Source: Anaerolineales bacterium (GTDB taxonomy: Bacteria; Chloroflexota; Anaerolineae; Anaerolineales; Villigracilaceae). Taken from it: a DNA stretch of 29,012 nucleotides. The stretch lies in contig JAICQC010000013.1 in the NCBI GenBank assembly GCA_025938055.1, positions 1-29,012 on the forward strand, given 5' to 3'. This document shows positions 14,575 to 24,224 of the stretch, piece after piece. The position numbers and the translations under genes were made by a program. Position 1 is the first letter of the stretch. Every line of letters begins with the position of its first letter. The notes under the pieces were generated by a model that had not been told where the DNA came from, did not search any database, and saw only the letters and a list, made by a program, of their open reading frames with translations.

Positions 14575-17500
14575 ATGAAGAAGCCAACTCGTATTCTCAT
14601 CGTTGAGGACAGAGCAGCCGACGCCGACTTGGCAAAGCATGAAATTCGCAAAGTATTAAATGATTGCGAATTCAAGCTTGTTAAGACCCGTCAGAGTTTT
14701 TTAAGGGCACTCGAAACATTCCAACCCGATTCGATCCTCCTGGACCATAGTGTGCCGGACTTCGATGGAATGAATGCACTGCAACTGACACTCCAGCGCG
14801 CGCCGTTGACCCCGATCGTTATCTGGGCCGGGTCGATCAGTGAGGATGTAGCCGTAGAGTTCATGAAGGCTGGCGCGAACAACTACGTCCTTAAAGATAA
14901 CCCGCAGAGACTGGGACCCGCCATCATCCACGCGCTGGAGGAGCGGGAATTGCTGGTGGTTCGCAGGCAGGCAGAGCAGGCGCTGGAAGACAGTGAAAAA
15001 CGCTTCCGGGCGTTAATCGAGAACGGGCTGGACGATATTTCACTTCTCGCCGCGGACGGCAGTCTGCTCTGGGAAAGTCCATCCACAGTTCGCAACCTGG
15101 GCTACCCACCAGATGAGTTCCTGGGCCACAACATATTTGAGCTGGTACATCCCGATGATCAAGCCTGGACTCACGAGCTCTATGCCAGGTTGATGCAAGA
15201 GCCGGGATCACGCCAGCAGGGAAAATTGCGCCTGCGTCATTCCAGCGGCACATGGCGCTGGGTGGAAGCGATCGTCACCAATATGTTGCATGACCCCAGC
15301 GTCAATGCAATTGTTGTCAATTATCGGGATATTACAGACCACAGACAGGCAGAGATCGAACTTGAACAAAAGAACGCGGACCTGGCGCTCGTCAATGCCT
15401 TGAACGAAGCGATCAATCGCGGGGAGGGTGTGGAAGCGGTTGTCAACCTGCTGACGAAAGAGATAAAGCGCAACTTCTCCGCGGAAGGCGCCACCATTTA
15501 CTTACTCAACCCAAATGAGCAGGTCCTTACAATGCAGCAATACTTCCTTTCGCCGAAGATTGCCGAGAAGATTGAAAAGCTGATCGGGATGAGCATCCCT
15601 CCAATTGAAATCCCCATTCAGGAAGGCGGATATTTCGACAATGTTCTGCGCGCAGGGCGCGGCGTAATCACCAGCGATCCAAAAGTCATTCAAAAATGGA
15701 TGGAAGAATTTGTTGAGACCACCTTCCTGCCTACCCCGATCCGGGGAGTGCTTCGTAGACTGATCCCTCAGATCTATAAGATTCTCAATATTCAATCCAC
15801 GATCCTCATTCCCCTGATTTCAGACGGCAAGACCATTGGTCTGCTGGATGTCTCGAGTCCGAATCTTTTTACGGAGGAAGACCTGGAGCGCATCGAAAAT
15901 ATTGGCAGGCAGTTGACAATCGCCATTCAGCGAAAACAGGTCGAAGAAGCGCTGCGTGAAAGCCAGTCCAGATATCAAAATCTGGTGGAAACCTCATATG
16001 ACTTGATCTGGTCCATTGATGCGGAGGGCAGGTTTACCTTCCTGAACCGCGCCGCCAGAGAGATCTATGGCTATGAGCCGGAAGAGCTAATGGGGCGCTC
16101 GTTTTTCGAGATCATGGATCCCGAGTATTATCAGCCGAACGATCTTCAAAAATTCAATGAAATGGTTGCCCAGGCAGATGAATTTAGTGAGTTCGAGACG
16201 TACGTGCGACATCGGGACGGAAGACAGCTTATTTTGAGTGCCAATTGCATTGTGATGCGTGACGAAGAGGGCAAGGTGACCGGTGTGACCGGAACCTCAC
16301 ACGACATCACAATACGCAAAAGGGTTGAGAATGTACTCAAGGATGAACGAAACCTCCTGCGGACGCTGATCGATAACCTGCCAGACCGCATCTATGTGAT
16401 GGACACAAACGGTAGAAAAACAGTATCCAACACTGCAGATTGGCAGGCGTCGGGCGCGAAAGCAATGGAGGATGTGATCGGCCAGACCGACTTCGATATT
16501 TACCCACGTGAGCTTGCAGAGCAGTTTTGGAAAGCTGATAAATCTGTTCTTGATTCCGGACAACCTCTCATAAACTATGAAGAACCCGGGCTGGATGTCA
16601 ATGGCAATCGTGCCTCGATCCTAACCACCAAGATACCATTGCGCGATGACGAAGGCAAGGTCACCGGGCTCGTAGGCATTGGACGAGATATTACTGAGCG
16701 CAAACAGGCAGAAGACCGCATAAACGATCTGCTGGTCTTCAATGAAAAAATCCTGAACCACTCTCCCATCGGCATCCTTACCTATAGACTCACAGGTGAA
16801 TGTGTCTTTGTTAACGAGAATGCAGCTGCTATTATTGGAACAAGCGTCGAAGAGCTAAAAGCCCAGAACTTTCACAGTATCGAATCCTGGAGGAAGTCTG
16901 GCTTGTACGATCTGATCACAAACGCTGTCTCCAGCCAGACAGACCTGACAGCCGATATCCATCATGTCCGTACATTTGGAAAAGATGTATGGATGACAGT
17001 CCATTGCGCTACATTCAAATCAAAAGAGGCAGACCATATACTTCTTTCTATCACAGACATCACAGAGCGCAGACAGGCTGAAATAGAGCGCCAGGCTCTG
17101 CTTGAGATCATGCAGGGGCTTGCCAGCACAAAAGACCTGCAGGACCTGTTGAAACTTGTTCATCATTCAATTGCCAAAGTAACGTATGCTGAAAACTTCT
17201 TTGTGGTTCTTTACCATCAGGACACGGGCTTGTTCGAAGAGATTTATTCCGTGGACAAATATGATCCGCCTGAGCCGCCTTCCAAGCTTGAAAACAGTAT
17301 TACCTCGTACGTGTTCCGATCCGGCGAACCGCTCCTGCTGACGCAGGCTTCATTTGATGAACTGGCAGCTCAGGATCAGGTAAAACTGGTCGGCACCGAT
17401 TCAGCTTCCTGGCTGGGAGTTCCTCTCAAAACCTCCGGCAGGATCATCGGCGTCATGGCAGTTCAGGACTATGAAAATGACAATCGTTATTCGGAGCATG

Positions 17501-20500
17501 ATAAGGATGTGCTGGCATCCATCGCTTCACAAGTCGCGCTGGCGATCGAGCGCAAACAGGCGGAAGAGGCGCTTCAGCGAAATGAAAGACGCTTCCGGGC
17601 GTTGATCGAAAAAAGCATCGATGCCATCGTCCTGATCCAGTCAGACGGGCAGATCGCCTATGCCACTCCCGGCATCACGGGGGTGCTTGGATACAGCGTG
17701 GACGAATACGTGGGCAGGAATGGACTCGAGTTCATTCATCCCGATGACGTCGAGAGCGCTGCGATTACGATAGGAAGTCTGTTTCAGCAGCCGGGAGAAA
17801 CGGCCACAATCCTGTCACGCGAGCGCCACAAGGATGGCTCATGGCGCTGGGTGGAGGGCAGCGTGACCAACCTGCTGGACGATCCAAGTGTGAATGCACT
17901 CGTCGCCAATTTCCATGACATCACCGAACGTAAACTGGCGGAAGAGTCTCTTCGAGAAGAACGCGAAAAGGCGCAAACGTACTTGGACATCGCTGATGTA
18001 ATCATGCTGGCACTCGATCAGAATGGAATGGTTACTTTAATCAATCAAAAGGGGTGTGAGATTCTTGGCTACGAGTATGATGAGATTATTGGCAGGGACT
18101 GGATAGAAACATTCCTGCCGGAGGCGGGTCGGAAAGAATTACATGAAGCCTTCCAGCGGCTTATGAAAGGCAATATCCAATCTTTTGGATATTACGAGAA
18201 TACCGTTATCACAAAAGATGGAGAGGAACGATTAATTGCATGGCATAACACCGTAGTGCAAGATGCACAGGGAACAATCATAAGCACGCTCAGTTCAGGA
18301 GAAGACATCACCAAACGCAAACAAGCCGAAAATGAACTGCGACTTGAGAAAGAGCGTTTTGAAAGTATCGCGGCGACAGCACCCGGCGTTATCTGTTCGG
18401 TACGCTTGCGACCGGATGGAACCATATCCATGCCCTTTGCCAGCCCTGCCATCCAGGAGGTTTACGGGTTGTCACCACAAGATGTGTACCAGGATGCAAC
18501 ACAGATCTACGCACGATTGCATCTTGATGACTTCCATCAAGTCAACACATCCATTATTGAATCTGCAGAGACCCTGCAGCCCTGGCATACCGAGTTTCGT
18601 TATCAGCATCCTGCCAAAGGTGAAATCTGGATTGAAGGTCAGGCTATGCCTCTCAAAGAGAGGGACGGCAGTGTCATCTGGCATGGATTCGTATTTGACA
18701 TCACCGAACGCAAGCGTGCTGAAGCTGCCGAACATGAGCAGAGGACCCTGGCTGAAGCCCTGCGCGATACAGCCGAAACACTCAGTAGTACACTGGACTA
18801 CGGTGAGGTCCTAGATCACATCCTTACCGCTGTTGGGCGGGTGGTGCCGCACAACGCTGGTTCGATCCTGCTTATTGAGGGAGAATTTGCTCGTGTGGTC
18901 CGTTCTCAAGGCTATGACAAACACGGTTTTAACCCTGAGATAATGGGAATTAGGCTTCCACTGGCTGAAACGACCAACCTGCGGCAGATGCTTAACACCA
19001 GGCAGCCTGAAGTTGTGTATGATACACGTTCTTATCCAGGTTGGAAGAGAATGTCGTCGACAGACTGGCTGCGCTCAAGTGTGGGCGCGCCGATATCCAT
19101 TTATGGGGAAGTTCTTGGCTTTATTTGCCTGGATAGCCAAACACCCGAATTTTTCACTCCGGTTCATGCGGAAAGGCTGGAGGCGTTTGCCAATCAGGCA
19201 GCTCTCGCTATCCATAACGCGCGCCTGCTGCAGCAGGCGCAGGATGAGATAGCAGAGCGAAAACAGGCAGAGCAGGAGCTGCGCGCCTCCGAGGAGCGCT
19301 TCCGCCAATTGGCAGATAACATCCAGGAAGTGTTTTGGATGACAGAGGTTGAGACTGGTAAGGAACTCTATATGAGTCCCGCTGCCGAAGCCATCTGGGG
19401 ACGTCCCGTCGAGGCCCTGATGAATGAGCCCGGCGCGTTCATCAACAGTGTTTTTGCGGAAGATCGGCCTCAGCTATTGGATGCTCTTGAAAGGGAAAAA
19501 CACGGGGAAAAATTGGAAATTGAGTACCGGGTCATGCAGCCGGATGGCAACCTCCGCTGGATCTGGGATCGTGCGTTTCCAATTTTCGATGATTCAGGTC
19601 AGGTCAAACGGATAGCAGGCATCTCAGCGGATATTACGGATCGGCGGGAGGCGGAACTGGCGTTACTGAAAAGTCAGAGTCGTTACCATGAACTTTTCGA
19701 TAGCTCGCCTGTTCCCATCTGGGAGGAAGATCTTTCCCTCGTTAAAGAGAGGGTTGATACTCTTCTCAAGGAAAAGGGTACTGATTTAAGAGGATATCTT
19801 TCGAGCCACCCAGATCAACTTCTTGAGCTTGCATCCCTGATAAAGATCACTGATGTGAATCAGGCTGCTTTAAAGCTCGCGGGTGCAAGAGAAAAGGAAC
19901 AGCTTATCAACAGTCCGACCCAGGGGCTGAATGAGCAGGCAATCCTCAGCCATTTCCAAGAAGAGATTCTGGGGCTTCTCAGCCCATTACACAAATTTGA
20001 ATGGGAAGGCGCAGATGAGACGCTCGACGGCAGAAAAATTGAGGTGATTGTTGTCGGCTCCATCCCCCATGGCTATGAAGAGGATTGGTCGAAAGTAATC
20101 GTCTCCACCAGCGATATTACGGAACGCAAGCAGGCAGAACAGCAACTTCGCAAGCTCTCACGCGCAGTGGAGCAGACGGCTTCGAGCATTATCATCACCG
20201 ACACCTCCGGGAACATCGAATACGTCAACCCCAAGTTTACAGAGGTCACAGGCTATTCTTATGAAGAAGCCATTGGACGAAATCCGCGTATCCTGAAATC
20301 CGGCACGACCGCAAGGGGTGAATATGAACAGTTATGGCAGACTATTATCGCTGGCCATGAATGGCATGGAGAACTACTCAACCGAAAAAAGAACGGCGAG
20401 TTATTTTGGGAGTCTGTAACGATTTCACCCATCCTGAACGATCGTGGGGAAATAACTCACTTTGTTGGCGTCAAGGAGGAGATTACCCAGCGCAAACAGA

Positions 20501-23163
20501 ATGAAATCGAAACCCGCCGTCATGTCACGGAACTCGAGGCAGTCTATGAAAATGGACTGGCTGTAGGACGCCTGCTAGAGCCCGGCGAAATCGGCAACAG
20601 GGTCATCGAAACGTTTGCGCGCTATCTCCCCTGGCATCACGTCACCATCCGTTTGCGGAAGGTAGAGACCGACGACCTGGAACTGGTCGCTTTTAATCTG
20701 CCCAATCTGAAGGAAGAAGAAAGGACAGATGCCGAACAACATTTTGTAGCGCGCATCAACAAAGTGGGACAGGGATTAAGCGGCTGGGTGATCCAGACTG
20801 GCATGTCCCTCCGCACGGGCAACGTCCATATGCACCCGCAATACATTGACACACACGCCGGGATCCAATCAGGCTTGTACATGCCGCTACGGGTTGCCGA
20901 ACGTGTGATCGGCGTGATCAGCGTGGAAAGCGAAACGCCAGATGCGTTTAGCGAGCAGGATGAACGTCTGCTGGCGACTCTTGCAAACCAGACCGCCATT
21001 GCTTTTGAAAACGCACGCCTGTATGAAGCCATGCAAAAGGAACTGGTGGAACGCAAACGGGTTGCGGGAGCCCTGCGTGTCAGTGAAACCCACTACCGCG
21101 CTTTGGCAGACAGTATCACCGATATCCTGTTCGAAATGGACCATGATCTCCGTTACACCCACTGGAACAAAGCCTCGGAGGCGCTTACCGGTATCCCGGC
21201 TGAGCAGGCGATCGGCAAATACATGGAGGAAATCTTCGGGGCGACAGAGGAACAAGCCAGGATCAAAACGATCTATCAGGAAGTTCTCGAGAGCCACCAG
21301 CCCAAAACGATCGAAGAAACGCTTCTGTTGAATGGAGAGAAGCGCTCCTTTGAAATTAACGCGTACCCATCTGCACGCGGTGTGTCTGTGGTCGCCAAGG
21401 ATGTGACAGACCGTAAGAGGACGGAGACCGTCATGCAAAAGCGTTTCGAGCTGATGGAATATTCAGCGAAGCATTCCCTGAACGAATTAATGCAAAGAAC
21501 CGTGGACGAGGTGAGCGATCTCACCAGCAGCACGATTGGCTTCTTCCATTTTATGGAGAATGATCAACCCACTATAGAAATGCAGACCTGGTCCACCAAC
21601 GCTTTGCGGCTGTTCAAGGTGCCTGTGAGCGAGGGAACGCATCTTCCGCTGAACCAGGCAGGGGTTTGGGCTGATGCGGTCCGTCAGCGAGGTCCGCTCA
21701 TTCAAAACGATTATGAATCGCTGGCTGAGAAGAAAGGTATTCCACAGGGACACGTTCCCATCGTCCGCGAGATGGTCATTCCCATCATCCGCAATGAACG
21801 CATCATGGCTGTCCTGGGGGTCGGCAACAAAGCGGAGGACTATACTCTGTATGACCTCGACATCGCCGCCCGCCTGGCGGATTATGCCTGGGACATCACC
21901 GAACGCAAGCAGATGGAAATGGCGCTCGAGGCAGAACGGAACCAGCTCGCGGAGCGTGTGGAGGAACGCACCGCCGACCTCAGCCGCGCCAATTCGAACC
22001 TGGCACGCGCCTTGCGAGTGAAGGATGAATTCCTTGCCAACATGAGTCATGAACTGCGCACGCCATTGAATGCCATCCTGGGCTTGTCTGAGAGTCTGGG
22101 AGAACAGATTGCAGGCCCACTCAACGAGAAACAACAGAAGTACATCTCCACCATCAGTGAGAGTGGTCATCATCTGCTCTCACTCATCAATGACATTCTT
22201 GATCTTGCCAAGATCGATGCCGGGCAGATTACCCTCGATATCAACAAAGTGGATATCCGTTCCGTGTGTCAGGCAAGCCTGCGCATGATCAAGCAGCTGG
22301 CGCAGAAAAAGAACCAGGAGGTTTCCCTGGAGATCGATGATGGGCTGGGATTAATGTGGGCAGACGAACGCCGTCTCAAGCAGATGATCGTCAACCTGCT
22401 GGGTAATGCGGTTAAATTCACGCCCGAGTACGGTCGGCTTGGTCTCGAAGTGCGAGGAGATGAGGAAGCCAACCAGATCTCCATCACGGTCTGGGATAAC
22501 GGCATGGGCATCAAGGAAAGTGATCTGGCACGCTTATTCCAGCCTTTCGTGCAACTGGATGCAGGGCTGGCGCGTGAGGCAACAGGCACCGGGCTGGGTC
22601 TGGCGCTGGTCGCGCAGATGGCACGCCTGCACGGCGGCAGTGTGAACGCCACCAGTAATGCGGGGCAGGGCAGCCGCTTTACCATCGTCCTGCCATGGGA
22701 ACCCGCTCTGGCGCTCGACGCCGTCTCCCGAATGAAGATCACGGGCAAGTTCAGTGCCATCAAAATTGATGAGACCAACAAGCCCACCATCCTGCTGGTT
22801 GAAGATACAAAAGAAGTAGTGATGATGCTCAAAGACTATCTTGAGCTGACCGGGTACAGAGTGTTCACCGCCCAGGATGGCGTCGACGCCATCGTGCAGG
22901 CGCGGCACGTCAAGCCTGACCTGATCCTGATGGATATCCAAATGCCGCGCATGGACGGCTTTGAAACGACCCGTAAGTTACGAAGCGACCCGAATTTCAG
23001 ATATACTCCCATCATCGCCCTCACGGCCCTCGCCATGCCACATGACCGCGAGCGCTGTCTGGAGGCAGGCATGAACGAGTACATCAGCAAGCCTGTCAAC
23101 CTGAAGGCGTTGATCAAAATCATCCAGAGCTGTCTTTATAACGAGGAGACCCGCGTGCAATGA
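14575..23163 (+). CDS. Giant hybrid histidine kinase: REC, 11 PAS, 5 GAF, HisKA, HATPase, REC
   Basis: A 2862-residue sensor without membrane helices. It opens with a receiver (about 1-125; D57 in ILLDHSVPDFDG, K in YVLKDNPQRL). The order then is PAS1 142-256, GAF1 270-452, PAS2 464-582, PAS3 594-709, PAS4 727-832, GAF2 842-996, PAS5 1004-1121, PAS6 1135-1249, PAS7 1262-1380, GAF3 1392-1554, PAS8 1572-1689, PAS9 1701-1852 (the longer WEEDLS variant), PAS10 1861-1973, GAF4 1983-2152, PAS11 2171-2281 and GAF5 2289-2442. A coiled coil leads to HisKA (H2492 in MSHELRTPLNAI), HATPase (N2611 in NLLGNAVKF, GTGLGLALV) and a C-terminal receiver (D2787 in LILMDIQMP). Most PAS units end in DITERKQAE-type linkers. 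All catalytic residues are intact and the frame is continuous. It starts after AAGGAAAG and its last codons overlap the next gene (ATGA). No HPt domain is present in the window. Ligands are unknown. Confidence 0.95.
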   Translation: MKKPTRILIVEDRAADADLAKHEIRKVLNDCEFKLVKTRQSFLRALETFQPDSILLDHSVPDFDGMNALQLTLQRAPLTPIVIWAGSISEDVAVEFMKAGANNYVLKDNPQRLGPAIIHALEERELLVVRRQAEQALEDSEKRFRALIENGLDDISLLAADGSLLWESPSTVRNLGYPPDEFLGHNIFELVHPDDQAWTHELYARLMQEPGSRQQGKLRLRHSSGTWRWVEAIVTNMLHDPSVNAIVVNYRDITDHRQAEIELEQKNADLALVNALNEAINRGEGVEAVVNLLTKEIKRNFSAEGATIYLLNPNEQVLTMQQYFLSPKIAEKIEKLIGMSIPPIEIPIQEGGYFDNVLRAGRGVITSDPKVIQKWMEEFVETTFLPTPIRGVLRRLIPQIYKILNIQSTILIPLISDGKTIGLLDVSSPNLFTEEDLERIENIGRQLTIAIQRKQVEEALRESQSRYQNLVETSYDLIWSIDAEGRFTFLNRAAREIYGYEPEELMGRSFFEIMDPEYYQPNDLQKFNEMVAQADEFSEFETYVRHRDGRQLILSANCIVMRDEEGKVTGVTGTSHDITIRKRVENVLKDERNLLRTLIDNLPDRIYVMDTNGRKTVSNTADWQASGAKAMEDVIGQTDFDIYPRELAEQFWKADKSVLDSGQPLINYEEPGLDVNGNRASILTTKIPLRDDEGKVTGLVGIGRDITERKQAEDRINDLLVFNEKILNHSPIGILTYRLTGECVFVNENAAAIIGTSVEELKAQNFHSIESWRKSGLYDLITNAVSSQTDLTADIHHVRTFGKDVWMTVHCATFKSKEADHILLSITDITERRQAEIERQALLEIMQGLASTKDLQDLLKLVHHSIAKVTYAENFFVVLYHQDTGLFEEIYSVDKYDPPEPPSKLENSITSYVFRSGEPLLLTQASFDELAAQDQVKLVGTDSASWLGVPLKTSGRIIGVMAVQDYENDNRYSEHDKDVLASIASQVALAIERKQAEEALQRNERRFRALIEKSIDAIVLIQSDGQIAYATPGITGVLGYSVDEYVGRNGLEFIHPDDVESAAITIGSLFQQPGETATILSRERHKDGSWRWVEGSVTNLLDDPSVNALVANFHDITERKLAEESLREEREKAQTYLDIADVIMLALDQNGMVTLINQKGCEILGYEYDEIIGRDWIETFLPEAGRKELHEAFQRLMKGNIQSFGYYENTVITKDGEERLIAWHNTVVQDAQGTIISTLSSGEDITKRKQAENELRLEKERFESIAATAPGVICSVRLRPDGTISMPFASPAIQEVYGLSPQDVYQDATQIYARLHLDDFHQVNTSIIESAETLQPWHTEFRYQHPAKGEIWIEGQAMPLKERDGSVIWHGFVFDITERKRAEAAEHEQRTLAEALRDTAETLSSTLDYGEVLDHILTAVGRVVPHNAGSILLIEGEFARVVRSQGYDKHGFNPEIMGIRLPLAETTNLRQMLNTRQPEVVYDTRSYPGWKRMSSTDWLRSSVGAPISIYGEVLGFICLDSQTPEFFTPVHAERLEAFANQAALAIHNARLLQQAQDEIAERKQAEQELRASEERFRQLADNIQEVFWMTEVETGKELYMSPAAEAIWGRPVEALMNEPGAFINSVFAEDRPQLLDALEREKHGEKLEIEYRVMQPDGNLRWIWDRAFPIFDDSGQVKRIAGISADITDRREAELALLKSQSRYHELFDSSPVPIWEEDLSLVKERVDTLLKEKGTDLRGYLSSHPDQLLELASLIKITDVNQAALKLAGAREKEQLINSPTQGLNEQAILSHFQEEILGLLSPLHKFEWEGADETLDGRKIEVIVVGSIPHGYEEDWSKVIVSTSDITERKQAEQQLRKLSRAVEQTASSIIITDTSGNIEYVNPKFTEVTGYSYEEAIGRNPRILKSGTTARGEYEQLWQTIIAGHEWHGELLNRKKNGELFWESVTISPILNDRGEITHFVGVKEEITQRKQNEIETRRHVTELEAVYENGLAVGRLLEPGEIGNRVIETFARYLPWHHVTIRLRKVETDDLELVAFNLPNLKEEERTDAEQHFVARINKVGQGLSGWVIQTGMSLRTGNVHMHPQYIDTHAGIQSGLYMPLRVAERVIGVISVESETPDAFSEQDERLLATLANQTAIAFENARLYEAMQKELVERKRVAGALRVSETHYRALADSITDILFEMDHDLRYTHWNKASEALTGIPAEQAIGKYMEEIFGATEEQARIKTIYQEVLESHQPKTIEETLLLNGEKRSFEINAYPSARGVSVVAKDVTDRKRTETVMQKRFELMEYSAKHSLNELMQRTVDEVSDLTSSTIGFFHFMENDQPTIEMQTWSTNALRLFKVPVSEGTHLPLNQAGVWADAVRQRGPLIQNDYESLAEKKGIPQGHVPIVREMVIPIIRNERIMAVLGVGNKAEDYTLYDLDIAARLADYAWDITERKQMEMALEAERNQLAERVEERTADLSRANSNLARALRVKDEFLANMSHELRTPLNAILGLSESLGEQIAGPLNEKQQKYISTISESGHHLLSLINDILDLAKIDAGQITLDINKVDIRSVCQASLRMIKQLAQKKNQEVSLEIDDGLGLMWADERRLKQMIVNLLGNAVKFTPEYGRLGLEVRGDEEANQISITVWDNGMGIKESDLARLFQPFVQLDAGLAREATGTGLGLALVAQMARLHGGSVNATSNAGQGSRFTIVLPWEPALALDAVSRMKITGKFSAIKIDETNKPTILLVEDTKEVVMMLKDYLELTGYRVFTAQDGVDAIVQARHVKPDLILMDIQMPRMDGFETTRKLRSDPNFRYTPIIALTALAMPHDRERCLEAGMNEYISKPVNLKALIKIIQSCLYNEETRVQ
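14995..17935 (+). repeat. Internal duplicated PAS module within the giant kinase
   Basis: The PAS domains at about 14995-15345 and 17584-17935 are closely related. Both begin RFRALIE, contain HPDD, and share WRWVE and DPSVNA before the C-terminal end. At DNA level 15001-15020 and 17590-17609 agree in 19 of 20 bases, and 15251-15266 equals 17840-17855. This points to an internal duplication rather than ancient convergence. Confidence 0.6.
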
Positions 23164-24224
23164 GCACTGTCCTGATCGTGGACGACGATCCCTCTGCCAG
23201 AGAAACCCTGGTCGCCATACTGGAGGGGGAAGGCTATGACCTGCAGCAGGCAAAGGATGGTATTCAGGCGCTTCGAATGCTGGAGCAACTCCAGCCTGAC
23301 GTTATCCTGTTGGATGTCATGATGCCGCGTATGGATGGATTTGAAGTCTGCCGCCGGATCCGTGCCACGCCTCAGCTTGCCGAGGTGCCGATCATCATGC
23401 TCACTGCCTTGGATAACCGCGACTCACTCCTGCAAGGCATAGAATCTGGCGCGGATGATTTTCTCTCCAAGCCCGCTGACCGGCGCGAGCTGGCGGCGCG
23501 CGTCCGTACGATCACACGTCTGAACCGCTACCGCACCCTGACCGAACAACGTGAAAATATCCGTCATATGGCTGAACACGTGGTCGCCGCGCAGGAGGAG
23601 GAGCGCCAGCGCATCTCGCGCGAACTGCATGATGACCTGGGTCAGGCGCTTACCACGCATCTGCTTGCACTGCGGAATCTACAGGAGGATCTTTCGCTGC
23701 CCGCGGAGAGCCTGTTCGAACGCCTGCAATCCCTGCACGATCAATCCTATGAGATCCTGGTCAAGATCCGCAGGCTTGCTCGCGACCTGCGCCCGCCGGT
23801 GCTCGATGCACTGGGCTTAACAGTAGCCATGCAAACCTATTGCACCGAATTTACCCGCCGCACTCACCTGCCGGTGGTCTTCGAAGCGGATTCAACCATG
23901 CCTGAACTTCAGGATACCTACAATATTACGCTCTATCGCACCTTGCAGGAAGCCCTCACGAATGTGGTCAAGCATGCCCGGGCTAGCCAGGTCTGGGTGG
24001 ATTTGAGCGTGGAAGATGACCTCATCAATCTGACCGTGCAAGACAACGGGATCGGTTTCAGCGAAGACAAACCCGGGTCAAACGGGATCGGGCTGGCAGG
24101 TCTGCGAGAGCGCATCACCATTGCCGGAGGTACCCTCCAGGTCAGTTCCGCACCGAAGCGCGGCACCATTTTATCGGCACAATTTCCGTTGGCGAGGCAG
24201 ATGCGGGCAGGTGATGCGGCATGA
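23160..24224 (+). CDS. REC-HisKA_3 histidine kinase (NarX/DesK-like kinase core)
   Basis: A 354-residue soluble protein with a receiver at the N-terminus (about 1-122; acidic pocket VDDD, phosphoacceptor D52 in ILLDVMMPRMDGFEV, K104 in FLSKP). A HisKA_3 dimerisation domain at about 140-205 has the phosphoacceptor H157 in RISRELHDDLGQALT. The HATPase at about 245-345 contains QEALTNVVKHA, VQDNGIGF and GIGLAGLRERI. HisKA_3 kinases normally phosphorylate NarL/LuxR-type regulators, and exactly such a gene follows with an ATGA overlap. The receiver probably lets an upstream kinase, such as the giant hybrid, switch this kinase on or off. Its own start also overlaps the giant gene by 4 bases. Confidence 0.93.
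   Translation: MSTVLIVDDDPSARETLVAILEGEGYDLQQAKDGIQALRMLEQLQPDVILLDVMMPRMDGFEVCRRIRATPQLAEVPIIMLTALDNRDSLLQGIESGADDFLSKPADRRELAARVRTITRLNRYRTLTEQRENIRHMAEHVVAAQEEERQRISRELHDDLGQALTTHLLALRNLQEDLSLPAESLFERLQSLHDQSYEILVKIRRLARDLRPPVLDALGLTVAMQTYCTEFTRRTHLPVVFEADSTMPELQDTYNITLYRTLQEALTNVVKHARASQVWVDLSVEDDLINLTVQDNGIGFSEDKPGSNGIGLAGLRERITIAGGTLQVSSAPKRGTILSAQFPLARQMRAGDAA

Noticed and set aside
21487..22173. A 228-codon minus-strand open frame
   Set aside because: It is antisense to the intact GAF5 region of the giant kinase and reflects codon bias in GC-rich coding DNA.
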